A DNA stretch of 21,325 nt, from the NCBI RefSeq assembly GCF_052088025.1, contig NZ_JBQCYD010000039.1:1-21325 (forward strand). The letters run 5' to 3'. Made by a program: the position numbers and the translations under genes. Below, in pieces: positions 1 through 6,747 of the stretch (within the stretch, counting starts at the first letter, position 1; each line of letters begins with the position of its first letter). This stretch comes from Anaeromonas sp052088025 (GTDB lineage Bacteria; Bacillota; Clostridia; Tissierellales; SIT17). The notes under the pieces were generated by a model. It did not search any database and was not told the DNA's origin. It worked only from the letters and a program-made list of their open reading frames with translations.

Positions 1-282
1 CTAATCATTATTCTTATTTAAATATTTCTTATTTGTTTTTGTAATAGCTTTTAAAAGATATATGTAATATCCAGCAATTACTAATAACAAAAAAGCACTA
101 ATTAATCTTTTAAGTATTCCTTGATCTACAGCAACAACTACATATATTCCAAGAGTTATGATAGATATTATGAATATAATACTTACCAAAATAGCTGCGA
201 CAATACGAATAGGTCTAGGAACTTTTGAATTTTGAGTTGTATCTGTAAGTCCTAAAAATATTAATTCATAAATAAAATCCAT
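1..282 (-). CDS. Small membrane protein, unknown function
   Basis: A 93-residue protein that I do not recognise. It has two strong hydrophobic segments, at about residues 27-51 and 58-77, with a polar N-terminus and a lysine/asparagine-rich C-terminal tail (KTNKKYLNKNND), so it is predicted to be an integral membrane protein with two helices. The ATG at 282 is preceded by AAGGAG about 8 bases upstream, and the TAG stop is the very first codon of the window, so the gene is complete. It is the last of three small minus-strand membrane-protein genes and shares an upstream leader element (308-337) with the next one. No enzymatic motif is visible. Confidence 0.7.
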   Translation of the reverse strand: MDFIYELIFLGLTDTTQNSKVPRPIRIVAAILVSIIFIISIITLGIYVVVAVDQGILKRLISAFLLLVIAGYYIYLLKAITKTNKKYLNKNND

Positions 283-307
283 TTTAAATTCTCCTTAACT
301 TTCTTTC

Positions 308-337
308 AGTTTTACTCAATTAGCATTAAGACAAACT
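308..337 (-). repeat. Leader direct repeat, copy 1
   Basis: A 30-base element matching 689-718 at 26 of 30 positions. The outer 14 bases (AGTTTTACTCAATT as read on plus) and the outer 8 bases (GACAAACT) are identical, and only the middle 8 differ. It lies just upstream of the ribosome binding site of the gene at 1-282. Its role is unknown; it could be a promoter part or a regulator site. Confidence 0.6.
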
Positions 338-349
338 AAATAAAATGTA

Positions 350-661
350 CTAAGGTATAATTCCAAATCCAATAATAATTAATATAGAAAGCAGGAGCAT
401 TAATATGTTTCCTCCAAACCCTACTTTAGATAATATTTTAATAGCTTTATTTTCTAAGATGCTAAAAGGCTTAATATACCCTATTCCTAGTAACCAGTAA
501 ATTAATAATAAAAATAAATTCAAAAGACTTGAAACTAGTATTGGTAAAAGCTCAGAAGTACCTATTTTAAATCCAGATCCCCAAGCAAAAATGCTAAATA
601 TTAACAATAAACAAGATAAAATCACTAAAAAGGCTCTGATAAATTTAACGAACTCTTCAAT
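350..661 (-). CDS. Small membrane protein, probable ATT start
   Basis: An unrecognised small membrane protein with about three hydrophobic segments. The first GTG or ATG in this frame is GTG at 625 (91 residues), but it has no ribosome binding site. The frame stays open upstream to ATT at 661, which lies 7 bases after a near-perfect AGGAGGG, so I place the start there (103 residues, (M)EEFVKFIRAFLV...). The TTG one base further on (660-658) is out of frame and soon meets a stop. ATT starts are rare but known, for example in infC. The protein ends in a hydrophobic stretch (LLLSILIIIGFGIIP). It sits between two other small membrane-protein genes, with the shared leader repeat at 689-718 upstream. 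Confidence 0.6.
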   Translation of the reverse strand: MEEFVKFIRAFLVILSCLLLIFSIFAWGSGFKIGTSELLPILVSSLLNLFLLLIYWLLGIGYIKPFSILENKAIKILSKVGFGGNILMLLLSILIIIGFGIIP

Positions 662-688
662 AAAAATCCCTCCTAAGTTTCAGTCTTG

Positions 689-718
689 AGTTTTACTCAA
701 TTCTTATTATGACAAACT
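689..718 (-). repeat. Leader direct repeat, copy 2
   Basis: The partner of 308-337 (26/30 identical), here upstream of the gene at 350-661. A short hairpin overlaps it: TTGAGT (686-691) pairs with ACTCAA (695-700) across a three-base loop. Confidence 0.6.
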
Positions 719-780
719 CATTAATATAATATAAATATTATATTTTACTATTTTATATTTTTATTAATATAATAATTATT

Positions 781-1053
781 TTAGTTTTTCATAAAAAATT
801 GAAATTGTACAATTAAGGTCATAAATATAAAAATTAATATAGTCACCTTATCTTTTCTGGGCATTTCTTTTCTCCAAATCAAAAAAGTGAGTATTGAGGA
901 TATATTCATGATTAAACTAATCAAAACCATTACCACAAAAATAATTTGATTACTAATTTCATTAGTTAGATTGGTAAATTTAATAATAAATGCTATTGAA
1001 ATATAAATTGCAACTATTAAAAAATAATTACTATAATATATTTTTTCCTTCAA
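781..1053 (-). CDS. Small membrane protein, unknown function
   Basis: A 90-residue protein with three hydrophobic segments (about residues 10-25, 36-60 and 70-86) and a short basic loop (RKEMPRKDK) before the last helix, so it is predicted to be an integral membrane protein. The start is taken as TTG at 1053 because no ATG or GTG occurs near the N-terminus; the upstream GAGATGA is only a weak ribosome binding site, so the start is uncertain. No family recognised. It is the first of three consecutive minus-strand small membrane-protein genes, separated from the next by about 120 bases of very AT-rich DNA. Confidence 0.55.
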   Translation of the reverse strand: MKEKIYYSNYFLIVAIYISIAFIIKFTNLTNEISNQIIFVVMVLISLIMNISSILTFLIWRKEMPRKDKVTILIFIFMTLIVQFQFFMKN

Positions 1054-1268
1054 TTTAGTATCATCTCATTTCTATCTTTTATGGCTATTATATTAGTGAT
1101 AAATATTTTATATTTTTTTATTTTATACTCTTAGAAATAATACGCTATCATAAATATAATTATAATAATATCATAATTTGCCATATTTTTAAAATTTAAA
1201 TACAGTCTTTTTTATTGTAATTAATGTCTATTATTACAATTTAAGAAGGGATAAAAATACATAGAAAA

Positions 1269-1308
1269 AAGGCCTTTTACAACTAATTTAATAGTGATAA
1301 AAGGCCTT
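1269..1308 (-). terminator. Rho-independent terminator of the aminotransferase gene
   Basis: An 11-bp perfect stem (1269-1279 with 1298-1308, containing GGCC) closes an 18-base loop that can pair further (ACTA with TAGT). It begins 9 bases after the aminotransferase stop. On the minus strand it is followed by TTTTTTC, giving a standard intrinsic terminator. The plus side also has a T-rich tail, so it may work both ways. Confidence 0.85.
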
Positions 1309-1316
1309 CTTTTTCA

Positions 1317-2567
1317 TTATGCTATATTTTCACTAGTTTGTTTTTCTGATAATGCTTCTTTTATAAGTGCAGGAGCTTTTCTGCATTTTTCTTCAGAAAC
1401 AGCACACACTGCAAATCTCAATCCCATCTTAAGAGGAACTACAAATACATTCTTTTCCATTAACTTATCAGAATATTTCACTGGATCATCACAAGGTATA
1501 CTTACAAAGAATCCATCTCTGTATGGAAGTAATTCAAGATCTACTTCTTCTGCAGCCTCAACAAATGCTGCCGCTCTATCTTGAAGCATATTTTTATACA
1601 TATCTTTTTCCTTACTATACTTTTCTAATATTTCTGGATTATTATTAATTGCTGTCATAGTTGCCATAGCGCCTCTGTTACCATTTGACCAGTTAGCTCT
1701 TCCAGAATGAATACATGCATATTTAAACTCTTCAACAAGATCTTCACTAGAAGATATACCTATGATAGCACCACTTCTAAATCCATACATAGTAAAGCCC
1801 TTAGACATACTAAATCCAACCATCACAAAAACGTTTTCCGGAAGATTAGAGAATTGTTTAAAGAACTTTCTTTTTTCATCAGCTTTTCCTGCAAAATCAA
1901 TATATGCAACATCAACAAAAAGAGAAATTCTATTTTCCTTATCTTTTGCAGCTGCTTTCATTACATCAAGAACTTGCTTCCAGTCATCATCTGTTAAACT
2001 ATATCCTGTAGGATTATGTGCTGGAGTATTGATTATAGATAATACTCTTTTTTGTTTCTTAACTAATTCATTGAAGTTTTCTTTAAAAGATTCTATATTA
2101 AATTCATTTTTATCATTAAATAATTTATAAGTTTTGATTGATCTATCTATTTCTTCAGTAATAGTATCATAAGGTGCCCAATACCAATCAGAAGTTAATA
2201 CTTGATCACCTGGATTAGTATAATTCCATACTGCATGCTTTATAGATCCAGTTCCCCCTGGTGTTGCAACAGCTTGAATAAAAGCATCAGGTTGATATTC
2301 TCTAAAACAATTTTCCTTAACTGCTTCTAAGAAATCTGGTTGACCTGCTAAGCCTGCATATGCAGAAATTTCAGCATCAGGTAATGCTCTAAATTGTTCA
2401 AAAACTGATTTCATAGTTATAAGATTCCCATCATCATCCATAAGTGCACCAATTGTTGAATTAATTACATCTTCCTTCCCAAATTTCTTAACAGCTTCAG
2501 CAGCCTTGCCTGCAATACCAAATATTATATCATTCTCTCTAGGCCATATTGCGTGTTTAGCAACCAT
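1317..2567 (-). CDS. PLP-dependent aminotransferase (fold type I, class I/II)
   Basis: Predicted to transfer the amino group from an amino acid to a 2-oxo acid, the first step of the Stickland pathway encoded around it. Fold-type-I residues are visible (numbered from the longest frame, GTG at 2588): NPTG at 192-195, D226 and Y229 in DVAY, the PLP lysine K263 in SMSKGF, R271 in FRSGAI and the carboxylate-binding type arginine R391. Length, about 416-423 residues, is normal. Start choice: AAGGGGTG overlaps GTG 2588, ruling that codon out; GTG 2579, ATG 2573 and ATG 2567 remain possible, and I give the last (MVAKHAIWPREND). The gene has its own promoter (TTGACA, 17 bp, TAAATT) divergent from the 2-oxoacid reductase gene. 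The specific substrate, probably aromatic or branched-chain, cannot be read from the sequence. Confidence 0.88.
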   Translation of the reverse strand: MVAKHAIWPRENDIIFGIAGKAAEAVKKFGKEDVINSTIGALMDDDGNLITMKSVFEQFRALPDAEISAYAGLAGQPDFLEAVKENCFREYQPDAFIQAVATPGGTGSIKHAVWNYTNPGDQVLTSDWYWAPYDTITEEIDRSIKTYKLFNDKNEFNIESFKENFNELVKKQKRVLSIINTPAHNPTGYSLTDDDWKQVLDVMKAAAKDKENRISLFVDVAYIDFAGKADEKRKFFKQFSNLPENVFVMVGFSMSKGFTMYGFRSGAIIGISSSEDLVEEFKYACIHSGRANWSNGNRGAMATMTAINNNPEILEKYSKEKDMYKNMLQDRAAAFVEAAEEVDLELLPYRDGFFVSIPCDDPVKYSDKLMEKNVFVVPLKMGLRFAVCAVSEEKCRKAPALIKEALSEKQTSENIA

Positions 2568-2622
2568 GTTCATACTCACATAAATCACCCCTTATATTTT
2601 TTAAATGCATGTTAATAATTAC

Positions 2623-2651
2623 AATTTAACACATTAAAAATACTTTGTCAA
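2623..2651 (-). promoter_or_regulatory. Promoter of the aminotransferase gene
   Basis: On the minus strand, TTGACA (2651-2646), a 17-bp spacer and TAAATT (2628-2623). Spacing is ideal and it lies about 35 bases upstream of the ribosome binding site. Confidence 0.65.
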
Positions 2652-2701
2652 AAAATAAATTAAATAAATTAAAACATGTTATAATAAAAATTAGAATGTG
2701 T

Positions 2702-2730
2702 TTGACAAATAACAATCAATATGGTAAATT
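2702..2730 (+). promoter_or_regulatory. Plus-strand promoter upstream of an isolated terminator
   Basis: TTGACA (2702-2707), 17-bp spacer, TAAATT (2725-2730), the same hexamers and spacing as the divergent aminotransferase promoter. Transcription would start near 2737 and soon meet the hairpin at 2758-2788. Confidence 0.5.
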
Positions 2731-2757
2731 ATATTTATCAAGAATATTTTTACATTT

Positions 2758-2796
2758 AGCTTACATTTTTTTCTATTAAATGTAAGCTTTATTTTT
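2758..2796 (+). terminator. Isolated intrinsic terminator in the control region
   Basis: AGCTTACATTT (2758-2768) pairs perfectly with AAATGTAAGCT (2778-2788) across a 9-base loop, followed by a U-rich tail (TTATTTTTA). No gene lies just before it, so it would end a transcript of about 60 bases from the promoter at 2702, acting either as a short RNA terminator or as an attenuator ahead of the fldH-like gene. Confidence 0.6.
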
Positions 2797-2887
2797 ACAT
2801 ATTGACAACTTAAATCTAATTATATTAATTGATTTTTTGACAGTGATTTTTTAGATAAGTCTTCAATATTATTTATTTTAAATATTT

Positions 2888-2901
2888 GAAAACGTTATCA
2901 T
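2888..2901 (+). promoter_or_regulatory. cre-like CcpA operator
   Basis: TGAAAACGTTATCA fits the Bacillus cre consensus TGWAARCGYTWNCW at all 14 positions. It lies 4 bases upstream of the putative -35 at 2906, which suggests carbon-catabolite control of the fldH-like gene and brnQ. Binding itself is an inference. Confidence 0.6.
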
Positions 2902-2905
2902 CTAT

Positions 2906-2934
2906 TGTTAAATTTTTAATTATGTTATATTAGA
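2906..2934 (+). promoter_or_regulatory. Probable promoter of fldH-brnQ
   Basis: TTGTTA (2906-2911), a 17-bp spacer and TATTAG (2929-2934); TATATT at 2927-2932 with a 15-bp spacer is the alternative. Both are moderate matches in AT-rich DNA. The start codon follows about 55 bases later. Confidence 0.45.
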
Positions 2935-2989
2935 GTAAGTAGTATTATGGTAAGTCTTTTAAAACAAAATTATAATTGGAGGTATCACT

Positions 2990-3979
2990 ATGAAAATTTT
3001 AGCTTATTGTGTAAGACCTGACGAAGTAGAATCGTTTGAACAGTTTTCAGAAGATTATGGACATGAGGTAAAGTTAATCCCACAATCTTTTGGTCCAGAT
3101 GTAGCTCATTTAGCAGAAGGTTATGATGCTGTTTCTATTTTAGGAAATTGCAATGCTAACAAGGAAGCATTAGAAAAAATAAAATCATATGGAATCAAAT
3201 TTTTAGCAAGTAGGTCTGCTGGAGTAAATAATATAAATCTAGATTCTGCTAATGAACTAGGTATAGAAGTAGCAAATGTAGCGGCTTATTCACCTAATTC
3301 TGTTTCTGAATTTGCTGTTGGTCTTACCTTATGTTTGACAAGAAAAATACCTTTTGCTCTAAGAAGAGTAGCTATACAAGATTTTAGTTTAAATGGTTTA
3401 ATTGGTGTAGAGTTAAGAAATTTAACTATAGGTATAATAGGAACAGGCAGAATTGGATTAGAGGTAATTAAAGGATTTTCAGGTTTTGGACCAAAGATGA
3501 TAGGCTATGATTTATATGAAAATGAAAAAGCAAAAGAATATCTTGATTATGTATCTTTAGATGAATTATACGAAAAAGCAGATATAATAACACTTCATTG
3601 TCCTCTAACAGAAGATAATAAGCACATGATAGGAAAAGATAGTATTGAAAAAATGAAAGATGGAGTTTTCATCATAAACTCAGCACGTGGAGCACTAATT
3701 GACACTGAAGCACTTATTGAAGGATTAAAATCTGGAAAAGTAGCAGGAGCTGCTTTAGATACTTATGAGCATGAAGTAGGGACTTATCATAACAGCAAAG
3801 TAAATACAATTTTACAAGATGATACACTAGCAAAATTAAGAAATTTCCCTAATGTAGTACTTACACCTCACTTTGGTTTCTATACGGATGAAGCTGTATC
3901 AAACATGGTAGAAACTACACTTATAAATATAAAAGATTTTGGTGAAAAAGGAACATGCAATAATCACGTTAATAAATAA
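2990..3979 (+). CDS. fldH: D-2-hydroxyacid dehydrogenase, FldH-type aromatic 2-oxoacid reductase
   Basis: An NAD-dependent enzyme of the D-isomer-specific 2-hydroxyacid dehydrogenase family, predicted to reduce a 2-oxo acid (phenylpyruvate, indolepyruvate or a branched analogue) to the 2-hydroxy acid used by FldA and FldBC. The Rossmann motif GTGRIG is at 151-156 with acidic D174 downstream. The catalytic triad positions are R233 (SARGALID), E262 (YEHE) and H294 (TPHFGF), as in D-lactate and D-2-hydroxyisocaproate dehydrogenases. The 329-residue length is standard. ATG at 2990 follows GGAGG by 8 bases. The opening MKILAYCVRPDE matches my memory of clostridial FldH better than C. difficile LdhA; an LdhA-like substrate range remains possible. 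brnQ follows 50 bases later without a visible terminator, so the two are probably co-transcribed. Confidence 0.85.
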   Translation: MKILAYCVRPDEVESFEQFSEDYGHEVKLIPQSFGPDVAHLAEGYDAVSILGNCNANKEALEKIKSYGIKFLASRSAGVNNINLDSANELGIEVANVAAYSPNSVSEFAVGLTLCLTRKIPFALRRVAIQDFSLNGLIGVELRNLTIGIIGTGRIGLEVIKGFSGFGPKMIGYDLYENEKAKEYLDYVSLDELYEKADIITLHCPLTEDNKHMIGKDSIEKMKDGVFIINSARGALIDTEALIEGLKSGKVAGAALDTYEHEVGTYHNSKVNTILQDDTLAKLRNFPNVVLTPHFGFYTDEAVSNMVETTLINIKDFGEKGTCNNHVNK

Positions 3980-4029
3980 TAATATTTAAGTTTTAAAATT
4001 AATCCTTATAAAGAACGGAGAATGCCAAA

Positions 4030-5343
4030 ATGATAAAAGAAAGAAGAGACATTTTATTTACTGGATTTGCATTATTTGCAATATTTTTTGGCGCTGGTAA
4101 TTTAATTTTCCCACCAAGTTTAGGACTAAGTTCAGGTACGTCCTGGTATATAGCAGCATTTGGATTTTTACTTACAGATCCTGTTTTACCAGTTCTTGGT
4201 GTAATAGCAACATCGAAAGTTGGAGGAAAGGCTGAAGATTTAGGTAAAAGAGTAAGTCCTAAATTCGCAAAATTTTTAGGAGCAGTTTGTATTTTAACTA
4301 TAGGACCTTTATTTGCAGTTCCAAGGACAGCAACAACCGTATATGAAATAGCTGTAAATCCTATAGTACCAAATTCACCACTTATAGTGACATCCTTAAT
4401 ATTTTTTGCAGTTACTTATGTATTAGTAATAAATCCAAGTACTGTAATTGACACAATTGGAAAATATTTAACTCCATTATTATTAATTATACTTACTGCT
4501 ATAATAGGTTTAAGTATATTTAATCCTATAGGAACAGCAACTCAAGCATCTGGTGGTAATTTATTTTTAAATGGTTTCCAAGAAGGATATCAAACTATGG
4601 ATGCCTTAGGTGCTTCACTTATGGCAGGTATAGTGCTAACAGATTTAGTATTTAAAGGATATAAGGATCGTAAAAAACAACAATATATGACTAAAAGAAT
4701 AGGATTAGTTGCAGGAGTTTTATTAGTTTATGTGTATGGTGGTCTTACTTTCGTAGGTTCTACAGCAGGTTCTGTATTTGACCAAAATATCGAAAGAGCA
4801 CCTTTACTCCTTGGCATAGTAGGTAACCTTTTTGGGAGTATTGGTACAGCACCTATAGCTCTTGTTATAGCCCTAGCTTGCTTAACTACTTCAATAGGTC
4901 TTACAGCTACAGCAGCAAACTATTTTAATAGTATAAGTAATGGAAAGCTTTCTTACAAGCTTGTTGCAACTCTTTCAGTAATAGTAAGTGTTTTCTTATC
5001 TTTATTTGGACTCGAAGGATTAATTAAAATTGCATTTCCAGTTTTAGCTATTGCATATCCTGTGATGATAACTTTAATACTAATGACTTTATTTGATAGG
5101 TACATTAAATACAATACCACTTATACCGGTGCTGTAATAGGAGCTTTCTTAGTAAGCTTAATAGAAACTTTAAATGGTTCTCTTGGCATATTATCAGGCA
5201 CTATGAGTATAATAGAGAAATTCCCTCTTGCATCTTTTGGATTTCCTTGGATTTTCCCAGCTATAGTACTAGGTATTGTAGGTATGATATATGGTAAGAT
5301 GACAGGCGGCGCGGTCTTTGCAGAAAGAAATACTGCAATATAA
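4030..5343 (+). CDS. brnQ: Branched-chain amino acid transporter BrnQ (LIVCS family)
   Basis: A 437-residue polytopic membrane protein with about 12 hydrophobic segments. The N-terminus (GFALFAIFFGAGNLIFPPSLG, near residues 12-32) is the hallmark of BrnQ carriers, which take up leucine, isoleucine and valine with a cation. Length is typical. ATG at 4030 is preceded by CGGAG about 9 bases upstream. It lies downstream of the 2-oxoacid reductase gene with no terminator between, so it likely supplies substrate amino acid to the pathway. This suggests the pathway may also use branched-chain amino acids, although transport of aromatic or other large neutral amino acids cannot be excluded from the sequence. 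Confidence 0.93.
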   Translation: MIKERRDILFTGFALFAIFFGAGNLIFPPSLGLSSGTSWYIAAFGFLLTDPVLPVLGVIATSKVGGKAEDLGKRVSPKFAKFLGAVCILTIGPLFAVPRTATTVYEIAVNPIVPNSPLIVTSLIFFAVTYVLVINPSTVIDTIGKYLTPLLLIILTAIIGLSIFNPIGTATQASGGNLFLNGFQEGYQTMDALGASLMAGIVLTDLVFKGYKDRKKQQYMTKRIGLVAGVLLVYVYGGLTFVGSTAGSVFDQNIERAPLLLGIVGNLFGSIGTAPIALVIALACLTTSIGLTATAANYFNSISNGKLSYKLVATLSVIVSVFLSLFGLEGLIKIAFPVLAIAYPVMITLILMTLFDRYIKYNTTYTGAVIGAFLVSLIETLNGSLGILSGTMSIIEKFPLASFGFPWIFPAIVLGIVGMIYGKMTGGAVFAERNTAI

Positions 5344-5360
5344 GTAAATATAGATATTAA

Positions 5361-5396
5361 AAACCGCTTGGAATCATTAATGATTCCAAGCGGTTT
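5361..5396. terminator. Bidirectional intrinsic terminator between brnQ and tetR
   Basis: A 36-base perfect palindrome centred on ATTAAT, with arms containing ACCGCTTGGAATCA. The plus side runs into TTTTTTC and the minus side into TTTTTAATATC. It lies between two converging genes (stops at 5343 and 5405) and can end transcription from both. Confidence 0.92.
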
Positions 5397-5404
5397 TTTC
5401 TTTA

Positions 5405-6010
5405 TTAAAATTTAATCTGCTCATTAGCCTTAAGGGATTTTACAAATAAAGATATCATTTGTTCAGTATTTTCTACCAAATCATATGATCCTTCTCGTCT
5501 TCCCCAGTCAAAGGTATAACCCCTTATCATAACAAGAATCATATCAACTAGTCGCCTTGAACTATACTTATAAGTGATCTGTCCTTTTTCTTGTCCCCTA
5601 ATTATAATCTTATGTAATTCTCTGTAAACAACACGCTCAGTTTCTTCATCTTGTCTTTCTTTACTATAAGCAGGAAACATAGAGTTGATAAGCTTACTTC
5701 TTTCTACTCCAACCATTGTTACATACTCAACAAAACCTTTGCAAAATATAATTATATTTTTTAATTCATCTTCACTGTTTAATCTATCTAACACATTTTC
5801 TTCAAAATAATCATCTATTAAAGCAAATAATTCTATAATTAAATCCGACTTATTCTCAAAATAGTGATAAAAGGTTCCAGCAGAAATACCAGATACATCA
5901 CAAATCATACGGATAGTTAATCCTTCAAATCCTACCTCATTCATTAAGTTAGTTGCCTTTTCTATGATAAACTTTCTCTTTGCTAATTGTTTTTCCTTTA
6001 TTTTACTCAA
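5405..6010 (-). CDS. TetR/AcrR-family transcriptional regulator
   Basis: A 201-residue regulator, normal length for the family. The N-terminal helix-turn-helix spans about residues 31-50 (LTIRMICDVSGISAGTFYHYF), followed by a helical ligand-binding domain that shows no recognisable ligand signature. The start is TTG at 6010: a strong AGGAGG lies 8 bases upstream and the next internal ATG falls at residue 23, inside the conserved domain. It is the last gene of the array, but an extended -10 promoter (6043-6051) in the 54-base gap suggests separate expression. As the only regulator in the window, it is the candidate binder of the TAGAAC(A/G)TGTTCTA palindromes at 17237 and 18605, perhaps sensing an acyl-CoA or pathway acid; this is inference from position alone. 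Confidence 0.9.
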   Translation of the reverse strand: MSKIKEKQLAKRKFIIEKATNLMNEVGFEGLTIRMICDVSGISAGTFYHYFENKSDLIIELFALIDDYFEENVLDRLNSEDELKNIIIFCKGFVEYVTMVGVERSKLINSMFPAYSKERQDEETERVVYRELHKIIIRGQEKGQITYKYSSRRLVDMILVMIRGYTFDWGRREGSYDLVENTEQMISLFVKSLKANEQIKF

Positions 6011-6042
6011 GATGATACCTCCTGCTTGTATATATTTATATC

Positions 6043-6051
6043 ATTATACCA
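6043..6051 (-). promoter_or_regulatory. Extended -10 promoter for tetR
   Basis: On the minus strand TGGTATAAT is a perfect extended -10 (TGnTATAAT). The -35 position is poor (AAAATA), which extended -10 promoters tolerate. It is in the gap between the membrane-protein gene and tetR. Confidence 0.55.
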
Positions 6052-6064
6052 CAAGTAATCTAAT

Positions 6065-6703
6065 TTATTTTCTCTTAGCAAAACCAAGTATCACACCTAA
6101 GGCAACTGAAAGTGATGCTGCAAATAAAACTCTAAATTCACTAGGTACTATAAAAACTGCTGTATGTGCTGGCAACCAGAAAAATGGTAAGGTTTTAAAT
6201 ATTACAAAAGAAAAAAACTCCGGCCATTTTATTGTTTCCAATACAAGTTTCATATTTAGATTTTCTTTTTTTTCTAACATCAAATCTATATAAGTATCTG
6301 TTATACGATGGGTGATCATAAGTACAGCACCAAAGGTAGCGTTCATAACCAAACTAGTTAAAAATGCAGTTAATAAGAGATTATTTAATCCTGGTAAATA
6401 ATCAACACTTTGAGCAAATGCTACACCACCAGAAAACAATGTAAATGCAAGCGTACTAGCTATTCCTAAAAGACCCCATACACTAGCCCTATATAATATG
6501 CCTTCTGGCAATTTAAACTTACCAGAGACAATCTTAAGCCCAATTATCTCTCCAAATGTAGCTAGAATGAAAAATTTTATAAATCCACCTATATAGGGAT
6601 GTTGGCTAGAAAATCCCATGAAAATATCTCTTGTTGCTGGAATTAATAAAACCAAGAAAAATCCCCCAAATAATATAGTCCATAAAGTACTCTTTAATTT
6701 CAT
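6065..6703 (-). CDS. Integral membrane protein, weakly Mpv17/PMP22-like
   Basis: A 212-residue protein with about five hydrophobic segments and a C-terminal FAKRK. The ATG at 6703 is preferred over a TTG at 6721 because GAGAGGAAG lies about 7 bases before it, while the TTG has no binding site. The C-terminal part (KWPEFFSF...FIVPSEFRVLFAASLSVALG, about residues 157-205) resembles the W-P...P..R pattern of the Mpv17/PMP22 family; this is a weak recognition by eye. It follows the second acyl-CoA dehydrogenase gene by 44 bases and is probably in its transcript. A role as channel or transporter for the aryl or branched acid product, or for its uptake, would fit the neighbourhood but is speculative. 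Confidence 0.75.
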   Translation of the reverse strand: MKLKSTLWTILFGGFFLVLLIPATRDIFMGFSSQHPYIGGFIKFFILATFGEIIGLKIVSGKFKLPEGILYRASVWGLLGIASTLAFTLFSGGVAFAQSVDYLPGLNNLLLTAFLTSLVMNATFGAVLMITHRITDTYIDLMLEKKENLNMKLVLETIKWPEFFSFVIFKTLPFFWLPAHTAVFIVPSEFRVLFAASLSVALGVILGFAKRK

Positions 6704-6747
6704 GTAATTTCTTCCTCTCAATCTTTATTCCTTTTTTTATATAGATG

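Larger units (their letters stand above)
2589..2989. other. 400-bp divergent control region
   Basis: The gap between the aminotransferase (minus) and fldH-like (plus) genes. It contains the minus promoter at 2623-2651, a plus promoter at 2702-2730, an isolated plus-strand terminator at 2758-2796, a cre-like box at 2888-2901 and a second plus promoter near 2906-2934. It also holds two degenerate copies of the fld-operon operator: TTAGAATGTGTTTGA at 2691-2705, and AAAACATGTT at 2671-2680. TTGACA occurs twice more, at 2802-2807 and 2837-2842, without a good -10. I see no T-box or recognisable riboswitch. Confidence 0.6.

Noticed and set aside
1294..2130. Three plus-strand frames of 96-122 residues inside the aminotransferase gene
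   Set aside because: They lie opposite a conserved gene with intact catalytic residues, lack good binding sites and show Cys/Ser/Phe/Ile-rich antisense composition.
2589..2989. T-box or amino acid riboswitch in the control region
   Set aside because: No GGTGGNACCGCG-type T-box sequence and no recognisable aptamer core; only a simple hairpin terminator is visible.
6704..6721. Upstream TTG start for the membrane protein gene
   Set aside because: It has no Shine-Dalgarno sequence, while ATG 6703 is correctly spaced after GAGAGGAAG.
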